DNA of 64,000 nt from VXYL01 sp965243095 (GTDB lineage Bacteria; Pseudomonadota; Gammaproteobacteria; Pseudomonadales; Azotimanducaceae), in NCBI GenBank assembly GCA_965243095.1, contig OZ251530.1, positions 3,844,001 through 3,908,000 on the forward strand, written 5' to 3'. The position numbers and the translations under genes were made by a program. The notes under the pieces were generated by a model that was given only the letters and a program-made list of their open reading frames with translations, made no database searches and had not been told where the DNA came from. This document shows positions 1 to 8,245 of this stretch, in pieces (position 1 is the stretch's first letter; each line of letters begins with the position of its first letter).

Positions 1-617
1 AGCGTTCCTTGAAGGGTGCTGAAGGCGCTGTGCAGCGCGGCCGGCTTTAGCGACAGCGCCCGACACTTCACATCGGCAACGAAGACGGACAGCGGGTTCA
101 TGTCCAGACCGTAGCTTCTGCGTCCGGACAGTCGCGCCTCCACGAGCGTCGTGCCGCTGCCGCACATGGGATCAAGCACGACGGCGTCGCTCGGCAGCCG
201 CGCAATGTTCATCAATGCGCCGACGAGCTGCGGAAAGAACTTGCCGCGGTATTCATGCAACCCGTGGGTGGCGTAGCGCAGGCAACGCCTGTTAGGGAGT
301 TTCATGGGGGCGGGGTCAAGCAGCGGCGTCATGGCGTCTTGCGCCGTTGCTCCGTTGCCGCAGAGGGCCAAGGTCGCCTCGCCCCGCAATTGCGCGGTGA
401 GGCCGCTTGCGGGGTCGCCGATCGACTGCCAATAGGCCAGCGCTTCCCGCAGGATTGGTGCGTCGTTTTCGCCGGCGATGGAGAAAACCCGCGCCGTCGC
501 GGCGTCGCCATCGACGGGGACAACTGGGCCGCTTGCCAATGCCCGCAGTTCCTGCAGCGCGAGCTGCCGCTCGAAAGGCTGGATGTAGGGCTTCATGCTG
601 CAGGTTAGCGCACTCAT
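1..617 (-). CDS. DNA methyltransferase, N-terminal part (cut by left edge)
   Basis: First 205 residues of an AdoMet-dependent DNA methyltransferase; the rest lies left of the window. Motif I, the cofactor-binding loop, is DPMCGSGTT at residues 149-157. It is preceded by HEYRGKFFPQL at about 121-131, a pattern shared with the neighbouring methyltransferase. The catalytic (S/N/D)PP(Y/F) motif is not reached, so the target base cannot be read. I chose the ATG at 617-615 because its ATGA overlaps the stop of the upstream gene by 4 bases, which suggests translational coupling. Residues 1-110 show no motif I know. It is probably co-transcribed with the 614-1813 gene as a two-methyltransferase modification unit; a nuclease partner may lie off the edge. 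Confidence 0.85.
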   Translation of the reverse strand, partial: MSALTCSMKPYIQPFERQLALQELRALASGPVVPVDGDAATARVFSIAGENDAPILREALAYWQSIGDPASGLTAQLRGEATLALCGNGATAQDAMTPLLDPAPMKLPNRRCLRYATHGLHEYRGKFFPQLVGALMNIARLPSDAVVLDPMCGSGTTLVEARLSGRRSYGLDMNPLSVFVADVKCRALSLKPAALHSAFSTLQGT

Positions 618-1813
618 TTTGCCATGCCTTTTGCAGGATCAGGATCGGGGTCAAGCCGCAGGATCAAGATGTGCTCGGTTTTGATTCGCCCGATGCTGGG
701 GTTGAACGCCTTTCGAGTGGGCGCGATATTGCGGACGAAGCGCGCTGCCTCGCGAAACCCGGCGGTCGCCCCCGCCTCCGCAAGCAGAGAGGCGTTGTCG
801 ACGCGTGCGCCGTTGATAGTGGAGTCCCCTATCACGAAGCAAGCGTATCGCTGGCGCCGCAGCCGCAGCCGCAGCCATTGGAAGATGGCTTCGAACTCCT
901 TGCGGAAGGTCTCTGGAGTTGCCCGGTTTCGTCCCTTGGCGCTGTATTTCCGGTGGCTGCCGATTTCGATCTTCTTGAACTGCTCGGGATCCTGCCCCAG
1001 CCAGATCATCCGGGTTCGGTGGTACAGGTGGTAGCTGTACGCGTTGGGGTAAGGCGGGGATGTCACAACCAAATCCAACGGCGCCGTGTCTGGGGCTTCG
1101 AGAATGTCCGTGTTGAGCACATGGCAGGACGACCGCTCTTCCACGACGGCGCTCACCCGACGCACCGCCGAGGTTGCGGCATCGACTTGGCTGAGGTAGC
1201 GGCGCACCGCATCTCCGGGTTGAAAGGGCTTGTTGCGCCGGACGTAGCGGGTGTCCGAATCCTGCTTGGAAACCGTCACGATGATTGCGGATAGGCAAAC
1301 GGCGCACAGAACCCTTGCTCGTTCGCTGGAGATTTGGTCGATCTGCTGCCGCAACTCGGCCAGCTCCTCCACCACCGGCGGGTCGAACCAGAACTCGCAG
1401 ACATCCCGCGCTGGACGCCAGCCGGAGGAACGGAACGGCTCGCCGTTGGCAAACAGGTCCCCGGGGCACGACGTCGCCTTCCCCCGGGTTTGTTCGCAGG
1501 CGGCCCGATGCGCTGCCAGCTCTTGAAACTCCAAGTCCGTTAAGGAGGTCGTCTTGGCTCGGCTGATCAAGGCGGCAAGCGGGTTGGCGTCTATTCCGAT
1601 GGCGTTGCGCTTGAGTTGCAGCGCTTCCAGCAATGTCGTGCCGCTGCCGCAGAAGATGTCGGCAACGGTCTCCCCAGGGGACGAAAGCTCTTGAATCAGG
1701 GCGTTCGGGATTTGCGGTATGAACTTCGCCGGGTAGGGATGCAAGGCGTGCGTCAAGTGCCCGGTCTGGGCACCGGGGAAGTCCCAATCCACCTCTTTCA
1801 GCCTTGCAAGCAT
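614..1813 (-). CDS. Site-specific DNA methyltransferase (SPPY class)
   Basis: A 399-residue DNA amino-methyltransferase, probably N4-cytosine type. Motif I is DIFCGSGTT at residues 52-60, and the catalytic motif TSPPYPNAY is at 251-259. The SPPY form is typical of N4-cytosine enzymes, although some N6-adenine enzymes also carry it. The segment HALHPYPAKFIPQIP at 22-36 matches the HEYRGKFFPQL segment of the next gene, so the two are related. Motif I precedes the catalytic motif, giving the beta-type order. A good promoter (1955-1982) lies about 140 bases upstream. The Shine-Dalgarno sequence before the ATG at 1813 is weak. No restriction nuclease is visible on this side, so it is either an orphan or half of a system that continues to the left. 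Confidence 0.88.
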   Translation of the reverse strand: MLARLKEVDWDFPGAQTGHLTHALHPYPAKFIPQIPNALIQELSSPGETVADIFCGSGTTLLEALQLKRNAIGIDANPLAALISRAKTTSLTDLEFQELAAHRAACEQTRGKATSCPGDLFANGEPFRSSGWRPARDVCEFWFDPPVVEELAELRQQIDQISSERARVLCAVCLSAIIVTVSKQDSDTRYVRRNKPFQPGDAVRRYLSQVDAATSAVRRVSAVVEERSSCHVLNTDILEAPDTAPLDLVVTSPPYPNAYSYHLYHRTRMIWLGQDPEQFKKIEIGSHRKYSAKGRNRATPETFRKEFEAIFQWLRLRLRRQRYACFVIGDSTINGARVDNASLLAEAGATAGFREAARFVRNIAPTRKAFNPSIGRIKTEHILILRLDPDPDPAKGMAK

Positions 1814-2129
1814 GCTGCGTTACCCACTGCCTGAGTTGCGACCAGATTCCGGCTATGGCGAAAGGGCGCCAAGCCGGGCCAGCCGGTCAGAAGCCGTGCC
1901 GTGCGGCGGTTCCTCCCATCGCGTGTTGTGCCCTTCGCGGAGTACCTATGGGCATTTATACACCTACGATCCAGAATGTCAACGCCTTCGCGGAGGATGC
2001 GACGCTGCCACGCAGCCCCTTTACCGTCGCGCCGCCGCGGGTCATTGCGGTGCTGGGCTGCGGCGAGGGAGATGCGGTGGTGTGTACGGGCACCAGTCTG
2101 CCGACGACGACGACGGCCAGTGCGCCAAG
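1814..2129. other. Intergenic stretch between methyltransferase operon and LptE-like gene
   Basis: 316 bases without a supported gene. The only clear signal is the minus-strand promoter at 1955-1982. Frames open through this stretch on both strands have compositions unlike proteins, and no terminator hairpin with a T-run was seen after the LptE-like stop at 2130. Confidence 0.5.
1955..1982 (-). promoter_or_regulatory. Sigma70-type promoter for the methyltransferase operon
   Basis: Reading the minus strand, TTGACA (1982-1977) is followed after 16 bases by TATAAA (1960-1955). The -35 is a perfect consensus and the -10 has five of six matches. Transcription would start near 1947, leaving a leader of about 135 bases before the methyltransferase start at 1813. 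It stands out against the GC-rich surroundings. Confidence 0.6.
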
Positions 2130-2663
2130 TCAGCGGTGCGGGGTTGGCTGCGCCAGCGCGGCGAGCGAGCGGACGATGCGGCGGCTTATCTGACCGCGCA
2201 TCTCCATGCCCAGAAGGGATTCCTCGTCGCTGCTGCCGAGCAGGTTGCCGCGCGCCAGCCTGGCGATGCGTTCGGTGTGCAGCATGTGCGCCGGGATCAA
2301 CACCGTGCCGTCCCTCGCCGCGGCCGTGAACTCCACCTCGAACGCCAGCTCGTACTCGGCCAAACCGCCGTCGGCGGTGACGGACGCGGTGCGGCGCGTT
2401 TGCCGTTGCCGGGTCAGTTTCAGCACCACGTCCGCATCGTCTTCCACCACGTCCACGCCGGCGCGCCGCAGCGCCTCGCCGAGCTGTTCGGCGAAGTCCA
2501 CGCTGGCGTCGGCTTCCACGCGGGCGGTTGCGAACGCCGCGGAGAGGTTCGACGTGCTCAGTTGGAAACCGCAGCCGGCGAGGGTGGCGGCCAACGCCAA
2601 TATCGCTATCGCCGCCAACGAGGCACCGGGTCGCCGCCCAGCGCGATTGCGTTTGTTGATCAT
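2130..2663 (-). CDS. lptE: LptE-like LPS-assembly lipoprotein
   Basis: A 177-residue predicted outer-membrane lipoprotein. The N-terminus is basic (MINKRNRAGRR), followed by a hydrophobic stretch and the lipobox LAGC, with the modified cysteine at residue 31. The mature start CGFQL is typical of LptE/RlpB, which plugs the LptD barrel and helps deliver lipopolysaccharide to the cell surface. Length (about 170-190) and the C-terminal pattern of alternating basic and hydrophobic residues also fit. An in-frame ATG at 2684 would add seven residues; neither start has a strong Shine-Dalgarno sequence. The usual leuS-lptE-holA context is absent: here it is divergent from ribB, only 25-46 bases away. 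Family assignment rests on lipobox, size and sequence feel. Confidence 0.68.
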   Translation of the reverse strand: MINKRNRAGRRPGASLAAIAILALAATLAGCGFQLSTSNLSAAFATARVEADASVDFAEQLGEALRRAGVDVVEDDADVVLKLTRQRQTRRTASVTADGGLAEYELAFEVEFTAAARDGTVLIPAHMLHTERIARLARGNLLGSSDEESLLGMEMRGQISRRIVRSLAALAQPTPHR

Positions 2664-2709
2664 GCCGCTGCTGCCGTTGTTCATGCAGTCGAGTATATTC
2701 GCACTTTGA

Positions 2710-3864
2710 ATGACGGCAGCGGGCAGCGCTGCCGCAGATGCGGCGACGGAGCAAATGGAACAAAGAGCAGCGTTCGACGCCGTGGAGGACGCCATCGCCG
2801 CGGTGGCCGCCGGCGAGTTGGTCGTGGTGGTGGACGACGACGACCGCGAGAACGAAGGCGACCTCATCATGGCGGCGTCCAAGGCCACGGTGGAGAAGGT
2901 GGCCTTCATGGTGCGCCACACCAGCGGCATTTTGTGTACGCCCATCCACGAGCAGCACGCCAAACGGCTGCGCTTGGAGCCGATGGTGGCGCGCAACGAC
3001 GCGCCGTTGGCCACGGCGTTCACGGTGAGCATCGACTACCGCGAGGGCCTCACCACCGGCATCTCCGCCGAGGAGCGCGCCAACACCGCCGTGGCGCTCG
3101 CCAGCAACAACACCGGCGCGGACGACTTCGTGCGCCCCGGCCACATCTTCCCGCTGATCGCCCGGCAAGGCGGCGTGCTGGTGCGTTCCGGGCACACCGA
3201 GGCGGCCATCGATCTGGCCGTGGCGGCCGGGTGTCCGCCGGTGGGTCTGCTGGCGGAAATCGTCGACGACGACGGCGCCGTGCGGCGGCTGCCGGCGTTG
3301 CGTCGCTTCGCCGCCGAACACGGCTTGAAGATGATCGCCATCGGCGATCTGATCGGTTGGCGGCAACGGCGGGAACAGCTGGTGGTGCGCACCCGCGAAT
3401 TCACGGCGCGCACCGCCATCGGCGAAGCCCGCGCCTACGCCTACCGCACGAAGTTCGAGGACGCCGAGCACCTGGCGCTGGTGTTCGGCGAACCGCAAGG
3501 CGAAATCGCCGTGCGCATCCACCGCGAGAAGCTGGTGGAGGATTTGTTCGGGCCGCAGGCGCGGCACGAAACCAGCCTGCTGCAGGCCGCGCTGGCGCGT
3601 TTGGGCGAAGTGGGCGGCGGCGTGCTGATCTATCTGCGCAGCGGCTTCGCCGGGGTGCCCCTCGACCACTTGGCGCAAGCCGCGGGCGATGGCGACCACA
3701 GCCGCGCCGACCGGCGCAACCGCGACTGGCTGGAGGTGGGCGTGGGGGCGCAGATCCTCCGCGATCTCGGCGTGTCCCGCATTCGCATTCTCGCTGGGCG
3801 CGAAGTGGATTTCGTGGGCTTGGACGGATTCGGCCTCACCGTGGCGGCGACGGAGCTCCTGTGA
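2710..3864 (+). CDS. ribBA: 3,4-dihydroxy-2-butanone-4-phosphate synthase with degenerate GTP cyclohydrolase II domain
   Basis: A 384-residue riboflavin-pathway enzyme. The RibB half (about residues 16-215) is complete: DDDDRENEGD at 42-51, then HTSGILC, TTGISAEERANT and GHTEAAIDL. It would convert ribulose 5-phosphate to dihydroxybutanone phosphate. The C-terminal half resembles GTP cyclohydrolase II, but the zinc-binding cysteine cluster (normally around a CxxD...FGSxRCDC segment) is missing: the region reads HREKLVEDLFGPQARHE. The second activity is therefore probably lost, as in RibBX-type proteins. Start is uncertain: ATG 2710 lies immediately after an AT-rich stretch and has no ribosome site, while ATG 2755 has GGAG just upstream and gives a canonical RibB N-terminus. 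The stop overlaps the GTG of pdxA by 4 bases. Confidence 0.92.
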   Translation: MTAAGSAAADAATEQMEQRAAFDAVEDAIAAVAAGELVVVVDDDDRENEGDLIMAASKATVEKVAFMVRHTSGILCTPIHEQHAKRLRLEPMVARNDAPLATAFTVSIDYREGLTTGISAEERANTAVALASNNTGADDFVRPGHIFPLIARQGGVLVRSGHTEAAIDLAVAAGCPPVGLLAEIVDDDGAVRRLPALRRFAAEHGLKMIAIGDLIGWRQRREQLVVRTREFTARTAIGEARAYAYRTKFEDAEHLALVFGEPQGEIAVRIHREKLVEDLFGPQARHETSLLQAALARLGEVGGGVLIYLRSGFAGVPLDHLAQAAGDGDHSRADRRNRDWLEVGVGAQILRDLGVSRIRILAGREVDFVGLDGFGLTVAATELL

Positions 3865-4811
3865 CGCGCATTGGCGTGACGTTGGGCGACCCGGCCGGCA
3901 TCGGCCCGGAGGTGGCGGTGAAGGCGCTGCACTCGCCGCAGTGCCCGGCGGCCGAGTTCGTGGTGTTCGCGCCGCAGTGGGCGTTGCAGCTGGGCGCCGA
4001 GCAAAGCGGCCTGCCGCTGCCGGATTGCGAGCTTGTGGAAGTGGCGGAGCCGCGCGCGGCGGATTTTCGCGTCGGTGCTGTTCACGCCGCCTGCGGCCGC
4101 GCCGGGGTGCGGGCGGTGGAGCGGTGCGCCGAAGCTGCCATGGCGGGCGAAGTCGCCGCCATGATGACCTGCCCGCTGCACAAGGAAGCGATTCACGCGG
4201 CCGGCTATGTGGACGACATCGGCCATCAGGAGATTCTCGCCCGCCTCACCGGAGCGGCTTCCACGGCCACCATGCTGATGACGCCCGGCCTGCGCGTGGT
4301 GCATCTTTCCACGCACAAGTCGCTCATTGAAGCGGCTCGCTTCGTCACCCGCGCCAACGTGCTGGACAAGCTGCGGCTATGCCACGACAGCTTGACGCGC
4401 TGGGGCTTGGCGGACGCGCGCATCGCCGTGGCGGCGCTGAATCCCCACGGCGGCGAAGGCGGCCTGCTCGGGCGCGAGGAGATCGACGGCATCGCGCCGG
4501 CGGTGGCGGCGGCGCGCGCCGACGGCATCGACGCGCGCGGGCCGTTTCCGGCGGATTCGGTGTTCAACCGCGCCATCGGCGGCGCGTTCGACGTGGTGCT
4601 GGCGATGTACCACGACCAAGGCCACATCGCCATCAAAGTCCACAACTTCCACGAAAGCGTGACGGCCACGCTGGGCATTCCGCTCATTCGCACATCGGTG
4701 GACCACGGCACCGCGTTCGACATCGCCGGCAAGGGGGTGGCGGATGCCAGCGGAGCGGTGGCGGCGCTGCGCGCGGCCGTGGCGTTGGCCGAAGGGCGGC
4801 TGGGGCAGTGA
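3861..4811 (+). CDS. pdxA: 4-hydroxythreonine-4-phosphate dehydrogenase PdxA
   Basis: A 316-residue enzyme of pyridoxal 5'-phosphate synthesis, oxidising 4-phosphohydroxy-L-threonine with NAD(P). Family hallmarks are visible: the N-terminal TRIGVTLGDPAGIGPEV, the TCPLHKEAIHAAGY segment, DDIGHQE, the metal-ligand region MYHDQGHIAIK, and RTSVDHGTAFDIAGKG near the C-terminus. Length is normal (about 320-330). The GTG at 3861 overlaps the preceding stop (GTGA), and its own stop overlaps the next GTG the same way, so the genes are probably translationally coupled. Confidence 0.95.
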   Translation: MTRIGVTLGDPAGIGPEVAVKALHSPQCPAAEFVVFAPQWALQLGAEQSGLPLPDCELVEVAEPRAADFRVGAVHAACGRAGVRAVERCAEAAMAGEVAAMMTCPLHKEAIHAAGYVDDIGHQEILARLTGAASTATMLMTPGLRVVHLSTHKSLIEAARFVTRANVLDKLRLCHDSLTRWGLADARIAVAALNPHGGEGGLLGREEIDGIAPAVAAARADGIDARGPFPADSVFNRAIGGAFDVVLAMYHDQGHIAIKVHNFHESVTATLGIPLIRTSVDHGTAFDIAGKGVADASGAVAALRAAVALAEGRLGQ

Positions 4812-6289
4812 ATCCGGTTGAACAGCCTTCGGAGGCGGCAGAAAGCCCTTCGGGGGCGGTCGCTGCCCCGCCACGCGCCATCGTGCCGACGGCAAGCGAT
4901 CCGCTGGCCGCGCCCGCGCCGCAATCCACGCCCGAAAAGACACCGGGGCAGCCACACCGGCTGGTGCTGCGCAATCTCGCGCACGATGTCGGCGTGGCGC
5001 TGTGGCTCTTCCTCCCCGTCGCGGGCGCGGCGCAGCGGCGGCCGTTTCGCTGCGATCCGCGCGTCGTCGGCTTGGCGCTGGCGTTCGTGCTGGCGCTGTC
5101 GCTGCTCGGCGACTACGCGGAGGCGGCCGGCCGCGGCAGCCGCGAACCGTTGTTCAGCATCTGGGGCCTGCACGTTCTCGCCACGCGGCTCACGGCCACC
5201 GCGGTGGCGCTGTTTCTGGTCGCCATGGCGGCCAGACGGCCGGCGCTGTTGCTACCGCTGCTGTCCGGTTGGCTCGCGGTGGAGGTGATCGCCGCCGCGG
5301 TTACGCCGCTCTTGACAGCGGCGTATCCACTGGCCGGGCAACTGTTCGTCTCCGCCTGCATCTTGGTGGTCGGTCGCATCGTCTGGCGGGAACTCGACGT
5401 CGCCGCGCCGCGCCGCGCCATCGCCGCCGCGGCCGCTGTCGGCGCGGCTTGGGCGATTGTGGCGGCGCTGCCGGCGGTGGCTTTGTTTCGCAGCCCGCCG
5501 GATGGGGTGCGCTCGCCGCCATTGGACATCGAGAGCATCTATGTGCGGCAACCCGAGCTGGTGCGCGACGCGCTGGCGGCGGTGCGCGAGTCCGCGCCCG
5601 ACGTGGAGGAAACCTATTTCGTGGGCTTCGCCTCCTACGCGCGGCAAAACGTGTTCGAGAACGAGGTGCGCCATGTGGAAGCCCTGTTCCGCGACAAATT
5701 CGACGCCGCGGGCCGCATCGCGCTGTTGATCAACAGCCGCGAGACGGTCGATACGCTGCCGCTCGCCAACGGCCACAATCTCGCCGCCGTGCTGCGCGGC
5801 GTGGGTGCGAAGATGGGGCCGGAGGATGTGCTGTTCCTGCACATGACTTCGCACGGCAGCCGCGACCACGAGTTCGCCGTGGACTTCGCCAATCTGCGCT
5901 TGCACGATCTTTCCGCCGAGGAGATCGGCGACATCGTGGCGGAGGCCGCGCTGCCCTGGCGCGTCATCGTGGTGGCGGCCTGCTTCTCCGGCGGCTACAT
6001 CGAACCGCTCAAGTCGCCGCGTGCTTTGGTGCTGACGGCTTCGCGGGCGGATCGCCAGTCCTTCGGCTGCGAACACGGGCGCGAATACACGTACTTCGGC
6101 GAAGCCTTCTACCGCGACAGCGTGGTGGATGGCGACTTCGTGGCCGCCTTCGACAAAGCCCGCGGTATCGTCGCCGCGCGCGAGCAACGCGAGGAACACA
6201 AACCCTCCGAACCGCAGATCTGGATCGGCGAGGAGATGGCGCGCAAGCTGGGTGTGGAGGCGCCGGCCGGCGCTTTGGAGGCGCCGTGA
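4808..6289 (+). CDS. Membrane-anchored C13/caspase-like cysteine protease
   Basis: A 493-residue protein in two parts. Residues 1-55 are Pro/Ala-rich and polar. About 60-226 hold five or six hydrophobic segments (for example 88-105, 126-142, 147-168, 174-190, 205-226). Residues 235-493 form a caspase/legumain-like domain with the dyad intact: His349 in FLHMTSHGS and Cys392 in VVVAACFSGGY. The domain should face one side of the inner membrane and may cleave proteins, but the substrate is unknown. GTG 4808 overlaps the pdxA stop and the stop overlaps the yciO start, so it is embedded in a housekeeping operon. A second caspase-like protein at 22954-23913 lacks the cysteine. Confidence 0.82.
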   Translation: MNPVEQPSEAAESPSGAVAAPPRAIVPTASDPLAAPAPQSTPEKTPGQPHRLVLRNLAHDVGVALWLFLPVAGAAQRRPFRCDPRVVGLALAFVLALSLLGDYAEAAGRGSREPLFSIWGLHVLATRLTATAVALFLVAMAARRPALLLPLLSGWLAVEVIAAAVTPLLTAAYPLAGQLFVSACILVVGRIVWRELDVAAPRRAIAAAAAVGAAWAIVAALPAVALFRSPPDGVRSPPLDIESIYVRQPELVRDALAAVRESAPDVEETYFVGFASYARQNVFENEVRHVEALFRDKFDAAGRIALLINSRETVDTLPLANGHNLAAVLRGVGAKMGPEDVLFLHMTSHGSRDHEFAVDFANLRLHDLSAEEIGDIVAEAALPWRVIVVAACFSGGYIEPLKSPRALVLTASRADRQSFGCEHGREYTYFGEAFYRDSVVDGDFVAAFDKARGIVAAREQREEHKPSEPQIWIGEEMARKLGVEAPAGALEAP

Positions 6290-6921
6290 GCGAAGTCTTG
6301 GAAGTACACCCCACCCACCCGCAGGAGCGTCTGCTACGCCGCGCCGCGGACATCGTTCACAACGGCGGCGTGGTGGTGTATCCCACGGATTCGACCTACG
6401 CCGTCGGCTGCCGCTTGGCGGACAAGGACGCCGGGGAACGCATCCGCTCGCTGCGCCGTTTGCAACGCGACCACCTGCTGACGCTGGTGTGCCGCGATCT
6501 CTCCGAGCTGGCAACCTACGCCCGCGTGGACAACACCAGCTACCGCGTGATCAAGCGGTATTTGCCCGGGCCGTACACCTTCGTGCTGCGCGCCAGCCGC
6601 GAAGCGCCGCGGCGCCTGCTGCAACGACAGCGCCGCACCATCGGCCTGCGTGTGCCCAGCCATCCGGTGGCGCAGGCGCTGCTGGCCGCCATCGACGAAC
6701 CGCTGCTCTCCACCACCCTGCTGTTGCCCGGCGACGACTTGCCGGTGACCGATCCGCTCGCCCGCCGCGCCGACTTCGACCACGCGGTGGACGTGATCGT
6801 CGCCGCCGGCGCCGGCGGCTTGCGGCCAACCACGGTGGTGGATCTCACCGATGGCGAATTGACGGTCACCCGGCAGGGCGTGGGCGAACTCTCCGCCTCC
6901 GCCGAGGAACGGCGGCGGTGA
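6286..6921 (+). CDS. yciO: YciO/Sua5/YrdC-family protein
   Basis: A 211-residue protein of the Sua5/YciO/YrdC fold, related to enzymes that make threonylcarbamoyl-AMP for tRNA t6A modification. The sequence follows the YciO branch: PTDSTYAVGC near residue 28, LLTLVCRDLSELATY, LPGPYTFVLRAS, the IGLRVPSHPVAQALL segment, STTLLLPG and PTTVVDLTDG. YciO can bind nucleotides and RNA, but its role is less settled than that of TsaC, so t6A synthesis should not be assumed. The GTG start overlaps the protease stop (GTGA). yciO next to trpS-scpA-scpB-rluB is a recurring arrangement. Confidence 0.9.
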   Translation: MSEVLEVHPTHPQERLLRRAADIVHNGGVVVYPTDSTYAVGCRLADKDAGERIRSLRRLQRDHLLTLVCRDLSELATYARVDNTSYRVIKRYLPGPYTFVLRASREAPRRLLQRQRRTIGLRVPSHPVAQALLAAIDEPLLSTTLLLPGDDLPVTDPLARRADFDHAVDVIVAAGAGGLRPTTVVDLTDGELTVTRQGVGELSASAEERRR

Positions 6922-7030
6922 CCTGGCGGACCGGCAACAGCCGCATCGCCCGCGCTAGGCATCCGCTACAATCGAGCCTCCAAGCCACGCCGCGTTGCCG
7001 TGCGGCGTCGAAGCGCAAGGGGAAATCTAG

Positions 7031-8245
7031 GTGAGCGGTGTCGATTCCGATCGGCGCGTATTGTCGGGTATGCGGCCCACCGGCCGGATGCATCTGGGCC
7101 ACTACCACGGGGCCTTGAAGAACTGGGTTCGGCTGCAGCACGAGTACGAGTGCTACTTCTTCGTGGCGGACTTCCACGCCCTCACCACCCACTACCAAAG
7201 CCGGGTGGACTTGGATCAATTCACCTTGGACATGGTGGTGGACTGGCTGGCCGTGGGCCTCAGCCCCTCGGCGGCCACGTTGTTCGTGCAAAGCAAGGTG
7301 CCGGAGCATGCCGAGCTCTATCTGCTGCTCGGCATGGTCACGCCGGTGAGCTGGCTGGAGCGCGTGCCGAGCTACAAGGAGCAGCAAGCGAATCTAGCCG
7401 ACAAGGACCTGAGCACTTACGGCTTCCTCGGCTACCCGGTGCTGCAAACCGCGGACATCCTGATGTACCGCGCCGGCCATGTGCCGGTGGGCGGCGACCA
7501 GGTGGCGCACTTGGAACTCGCGCGCGAGATCGCCCGCCGCTTCAACCACGTCTTCGGGCGCGAACCGCAGTTCGAGGAGCACGCCAAAAAGGCGGTGAAG
7601 AAACTCGGCAAGAAAGCGGCGAAGTTGTACGGTCAAGCGCGCACGGACTACTTGGAGCGTGGCGACGAGGAAGCATTGGCGCGGGCGCGGGCGCTGCTGG
7701 CCGGCAACCAAAACCTCTCCATCGGCGACCGCGAGCGCTTGTTCGGCTACTTGGAAGGCGGTGGCCGGGTGATTCTGCCGGCGCCGAAGGAGCTCCTCAC
7801 CAGCACGGCGACGCTGCCCGGTCTCGACGGACGCAAGATGTCCAAATCCTACGGCAACGCCATCCGCCTGCGCGAACGGCCGGAGGTGGTGGAACGGCAG
7901 GTGCGCACCATGATGACGGACCCGGCGCGCAAACGCCGTTCGGACCCGGGCGAACCGGGCAAGTGTCCGGTGTTCGCGTTGCATGAGATCTATTCGACGG
8001 ACGACGTGAAATCCTGGGCCGCGGCCGGCTGCCGCAGCGCCGGCATCGGCTGCGTGGACTGCAAAGGGCCGCTGATCGACGCCATCAATCAAGAGCAAGC
8101 GGTGTTCGCAGAGCGCGCCGAGCAATTCGAGAACAACCCGGATCTGGTGCGCGCAATCTTGCTGGAAGGTTCCGAGAAGGCGCGCGACGAAGCCCGCGAC
8201 ACCCTCGATGAGGTGCGCGCCGCGGTGGGCATCGGCCACCGGTGA
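7031..8245 (+). CDS. trpS: Tryptophan--tRNA ligase
   Basis: A 404-residue class I aminoacyl-tRNA synthetase that charges tRNA-Trp. The HIGH-type motif is HLGHYHG at about residues 21-27, preceded by GMRPTGRM, and the KMSKS motif is GRKMSKSYGN near 270. It is longer than compact TrpS (about 330-350): an extra lysine-rich stretch of about 60 residues (KKAVKKLGKKAAK and following) sits before the KMSKS region, as in some longer TrpS forms. The start is GTG 7031 after an AAGGGGAA stretch. The 109 bases upstream contain a possible -10 (TACAAT near 6968). The stop overlaps the scpA GTG. Confidence 0.95.
   Translation: MSGVDSDRRVLSGMRPTGRMHLGHYHGALKNWVRLQHEYECYFFVADFHALTTHYQSRVDLDQFTLDMVVDWLAVGLSPSAATLFVQSKVPEHAELYLLLGMVTPVSWLERVPSYKEQQANLADKDLSTYGFLGYPVLQTADILMYRAGHVPVGGDQVAHLELAREIARRFNHVFGREPQFEEHAKKAVKKLGKKAAKLYGQARTDYLERGDEEALARARALLAGNQNLSIGDRERLFGYLEGGGRVILPAPKELLTSTATLPGLDGRKMSKSYGNAIRLRERPEVVERQVRTMMTDPARKRRSDPGEPGKCPVFALHEIYSTDDVKSWAAAGCRSAGIGCVDCKGPLIDAINQEQAVFAERAEQFENNPDLVRAILLEGSEKARDEARDTLDEVRAAVGIGHR

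Noticed and set aside
1812..4811. 999-residue open frame on the plus strand
   Set aside because: Only its last 316 codons are pdxA; the rest is a shadow across the ribBA and lptE region with arginine-rich composition.
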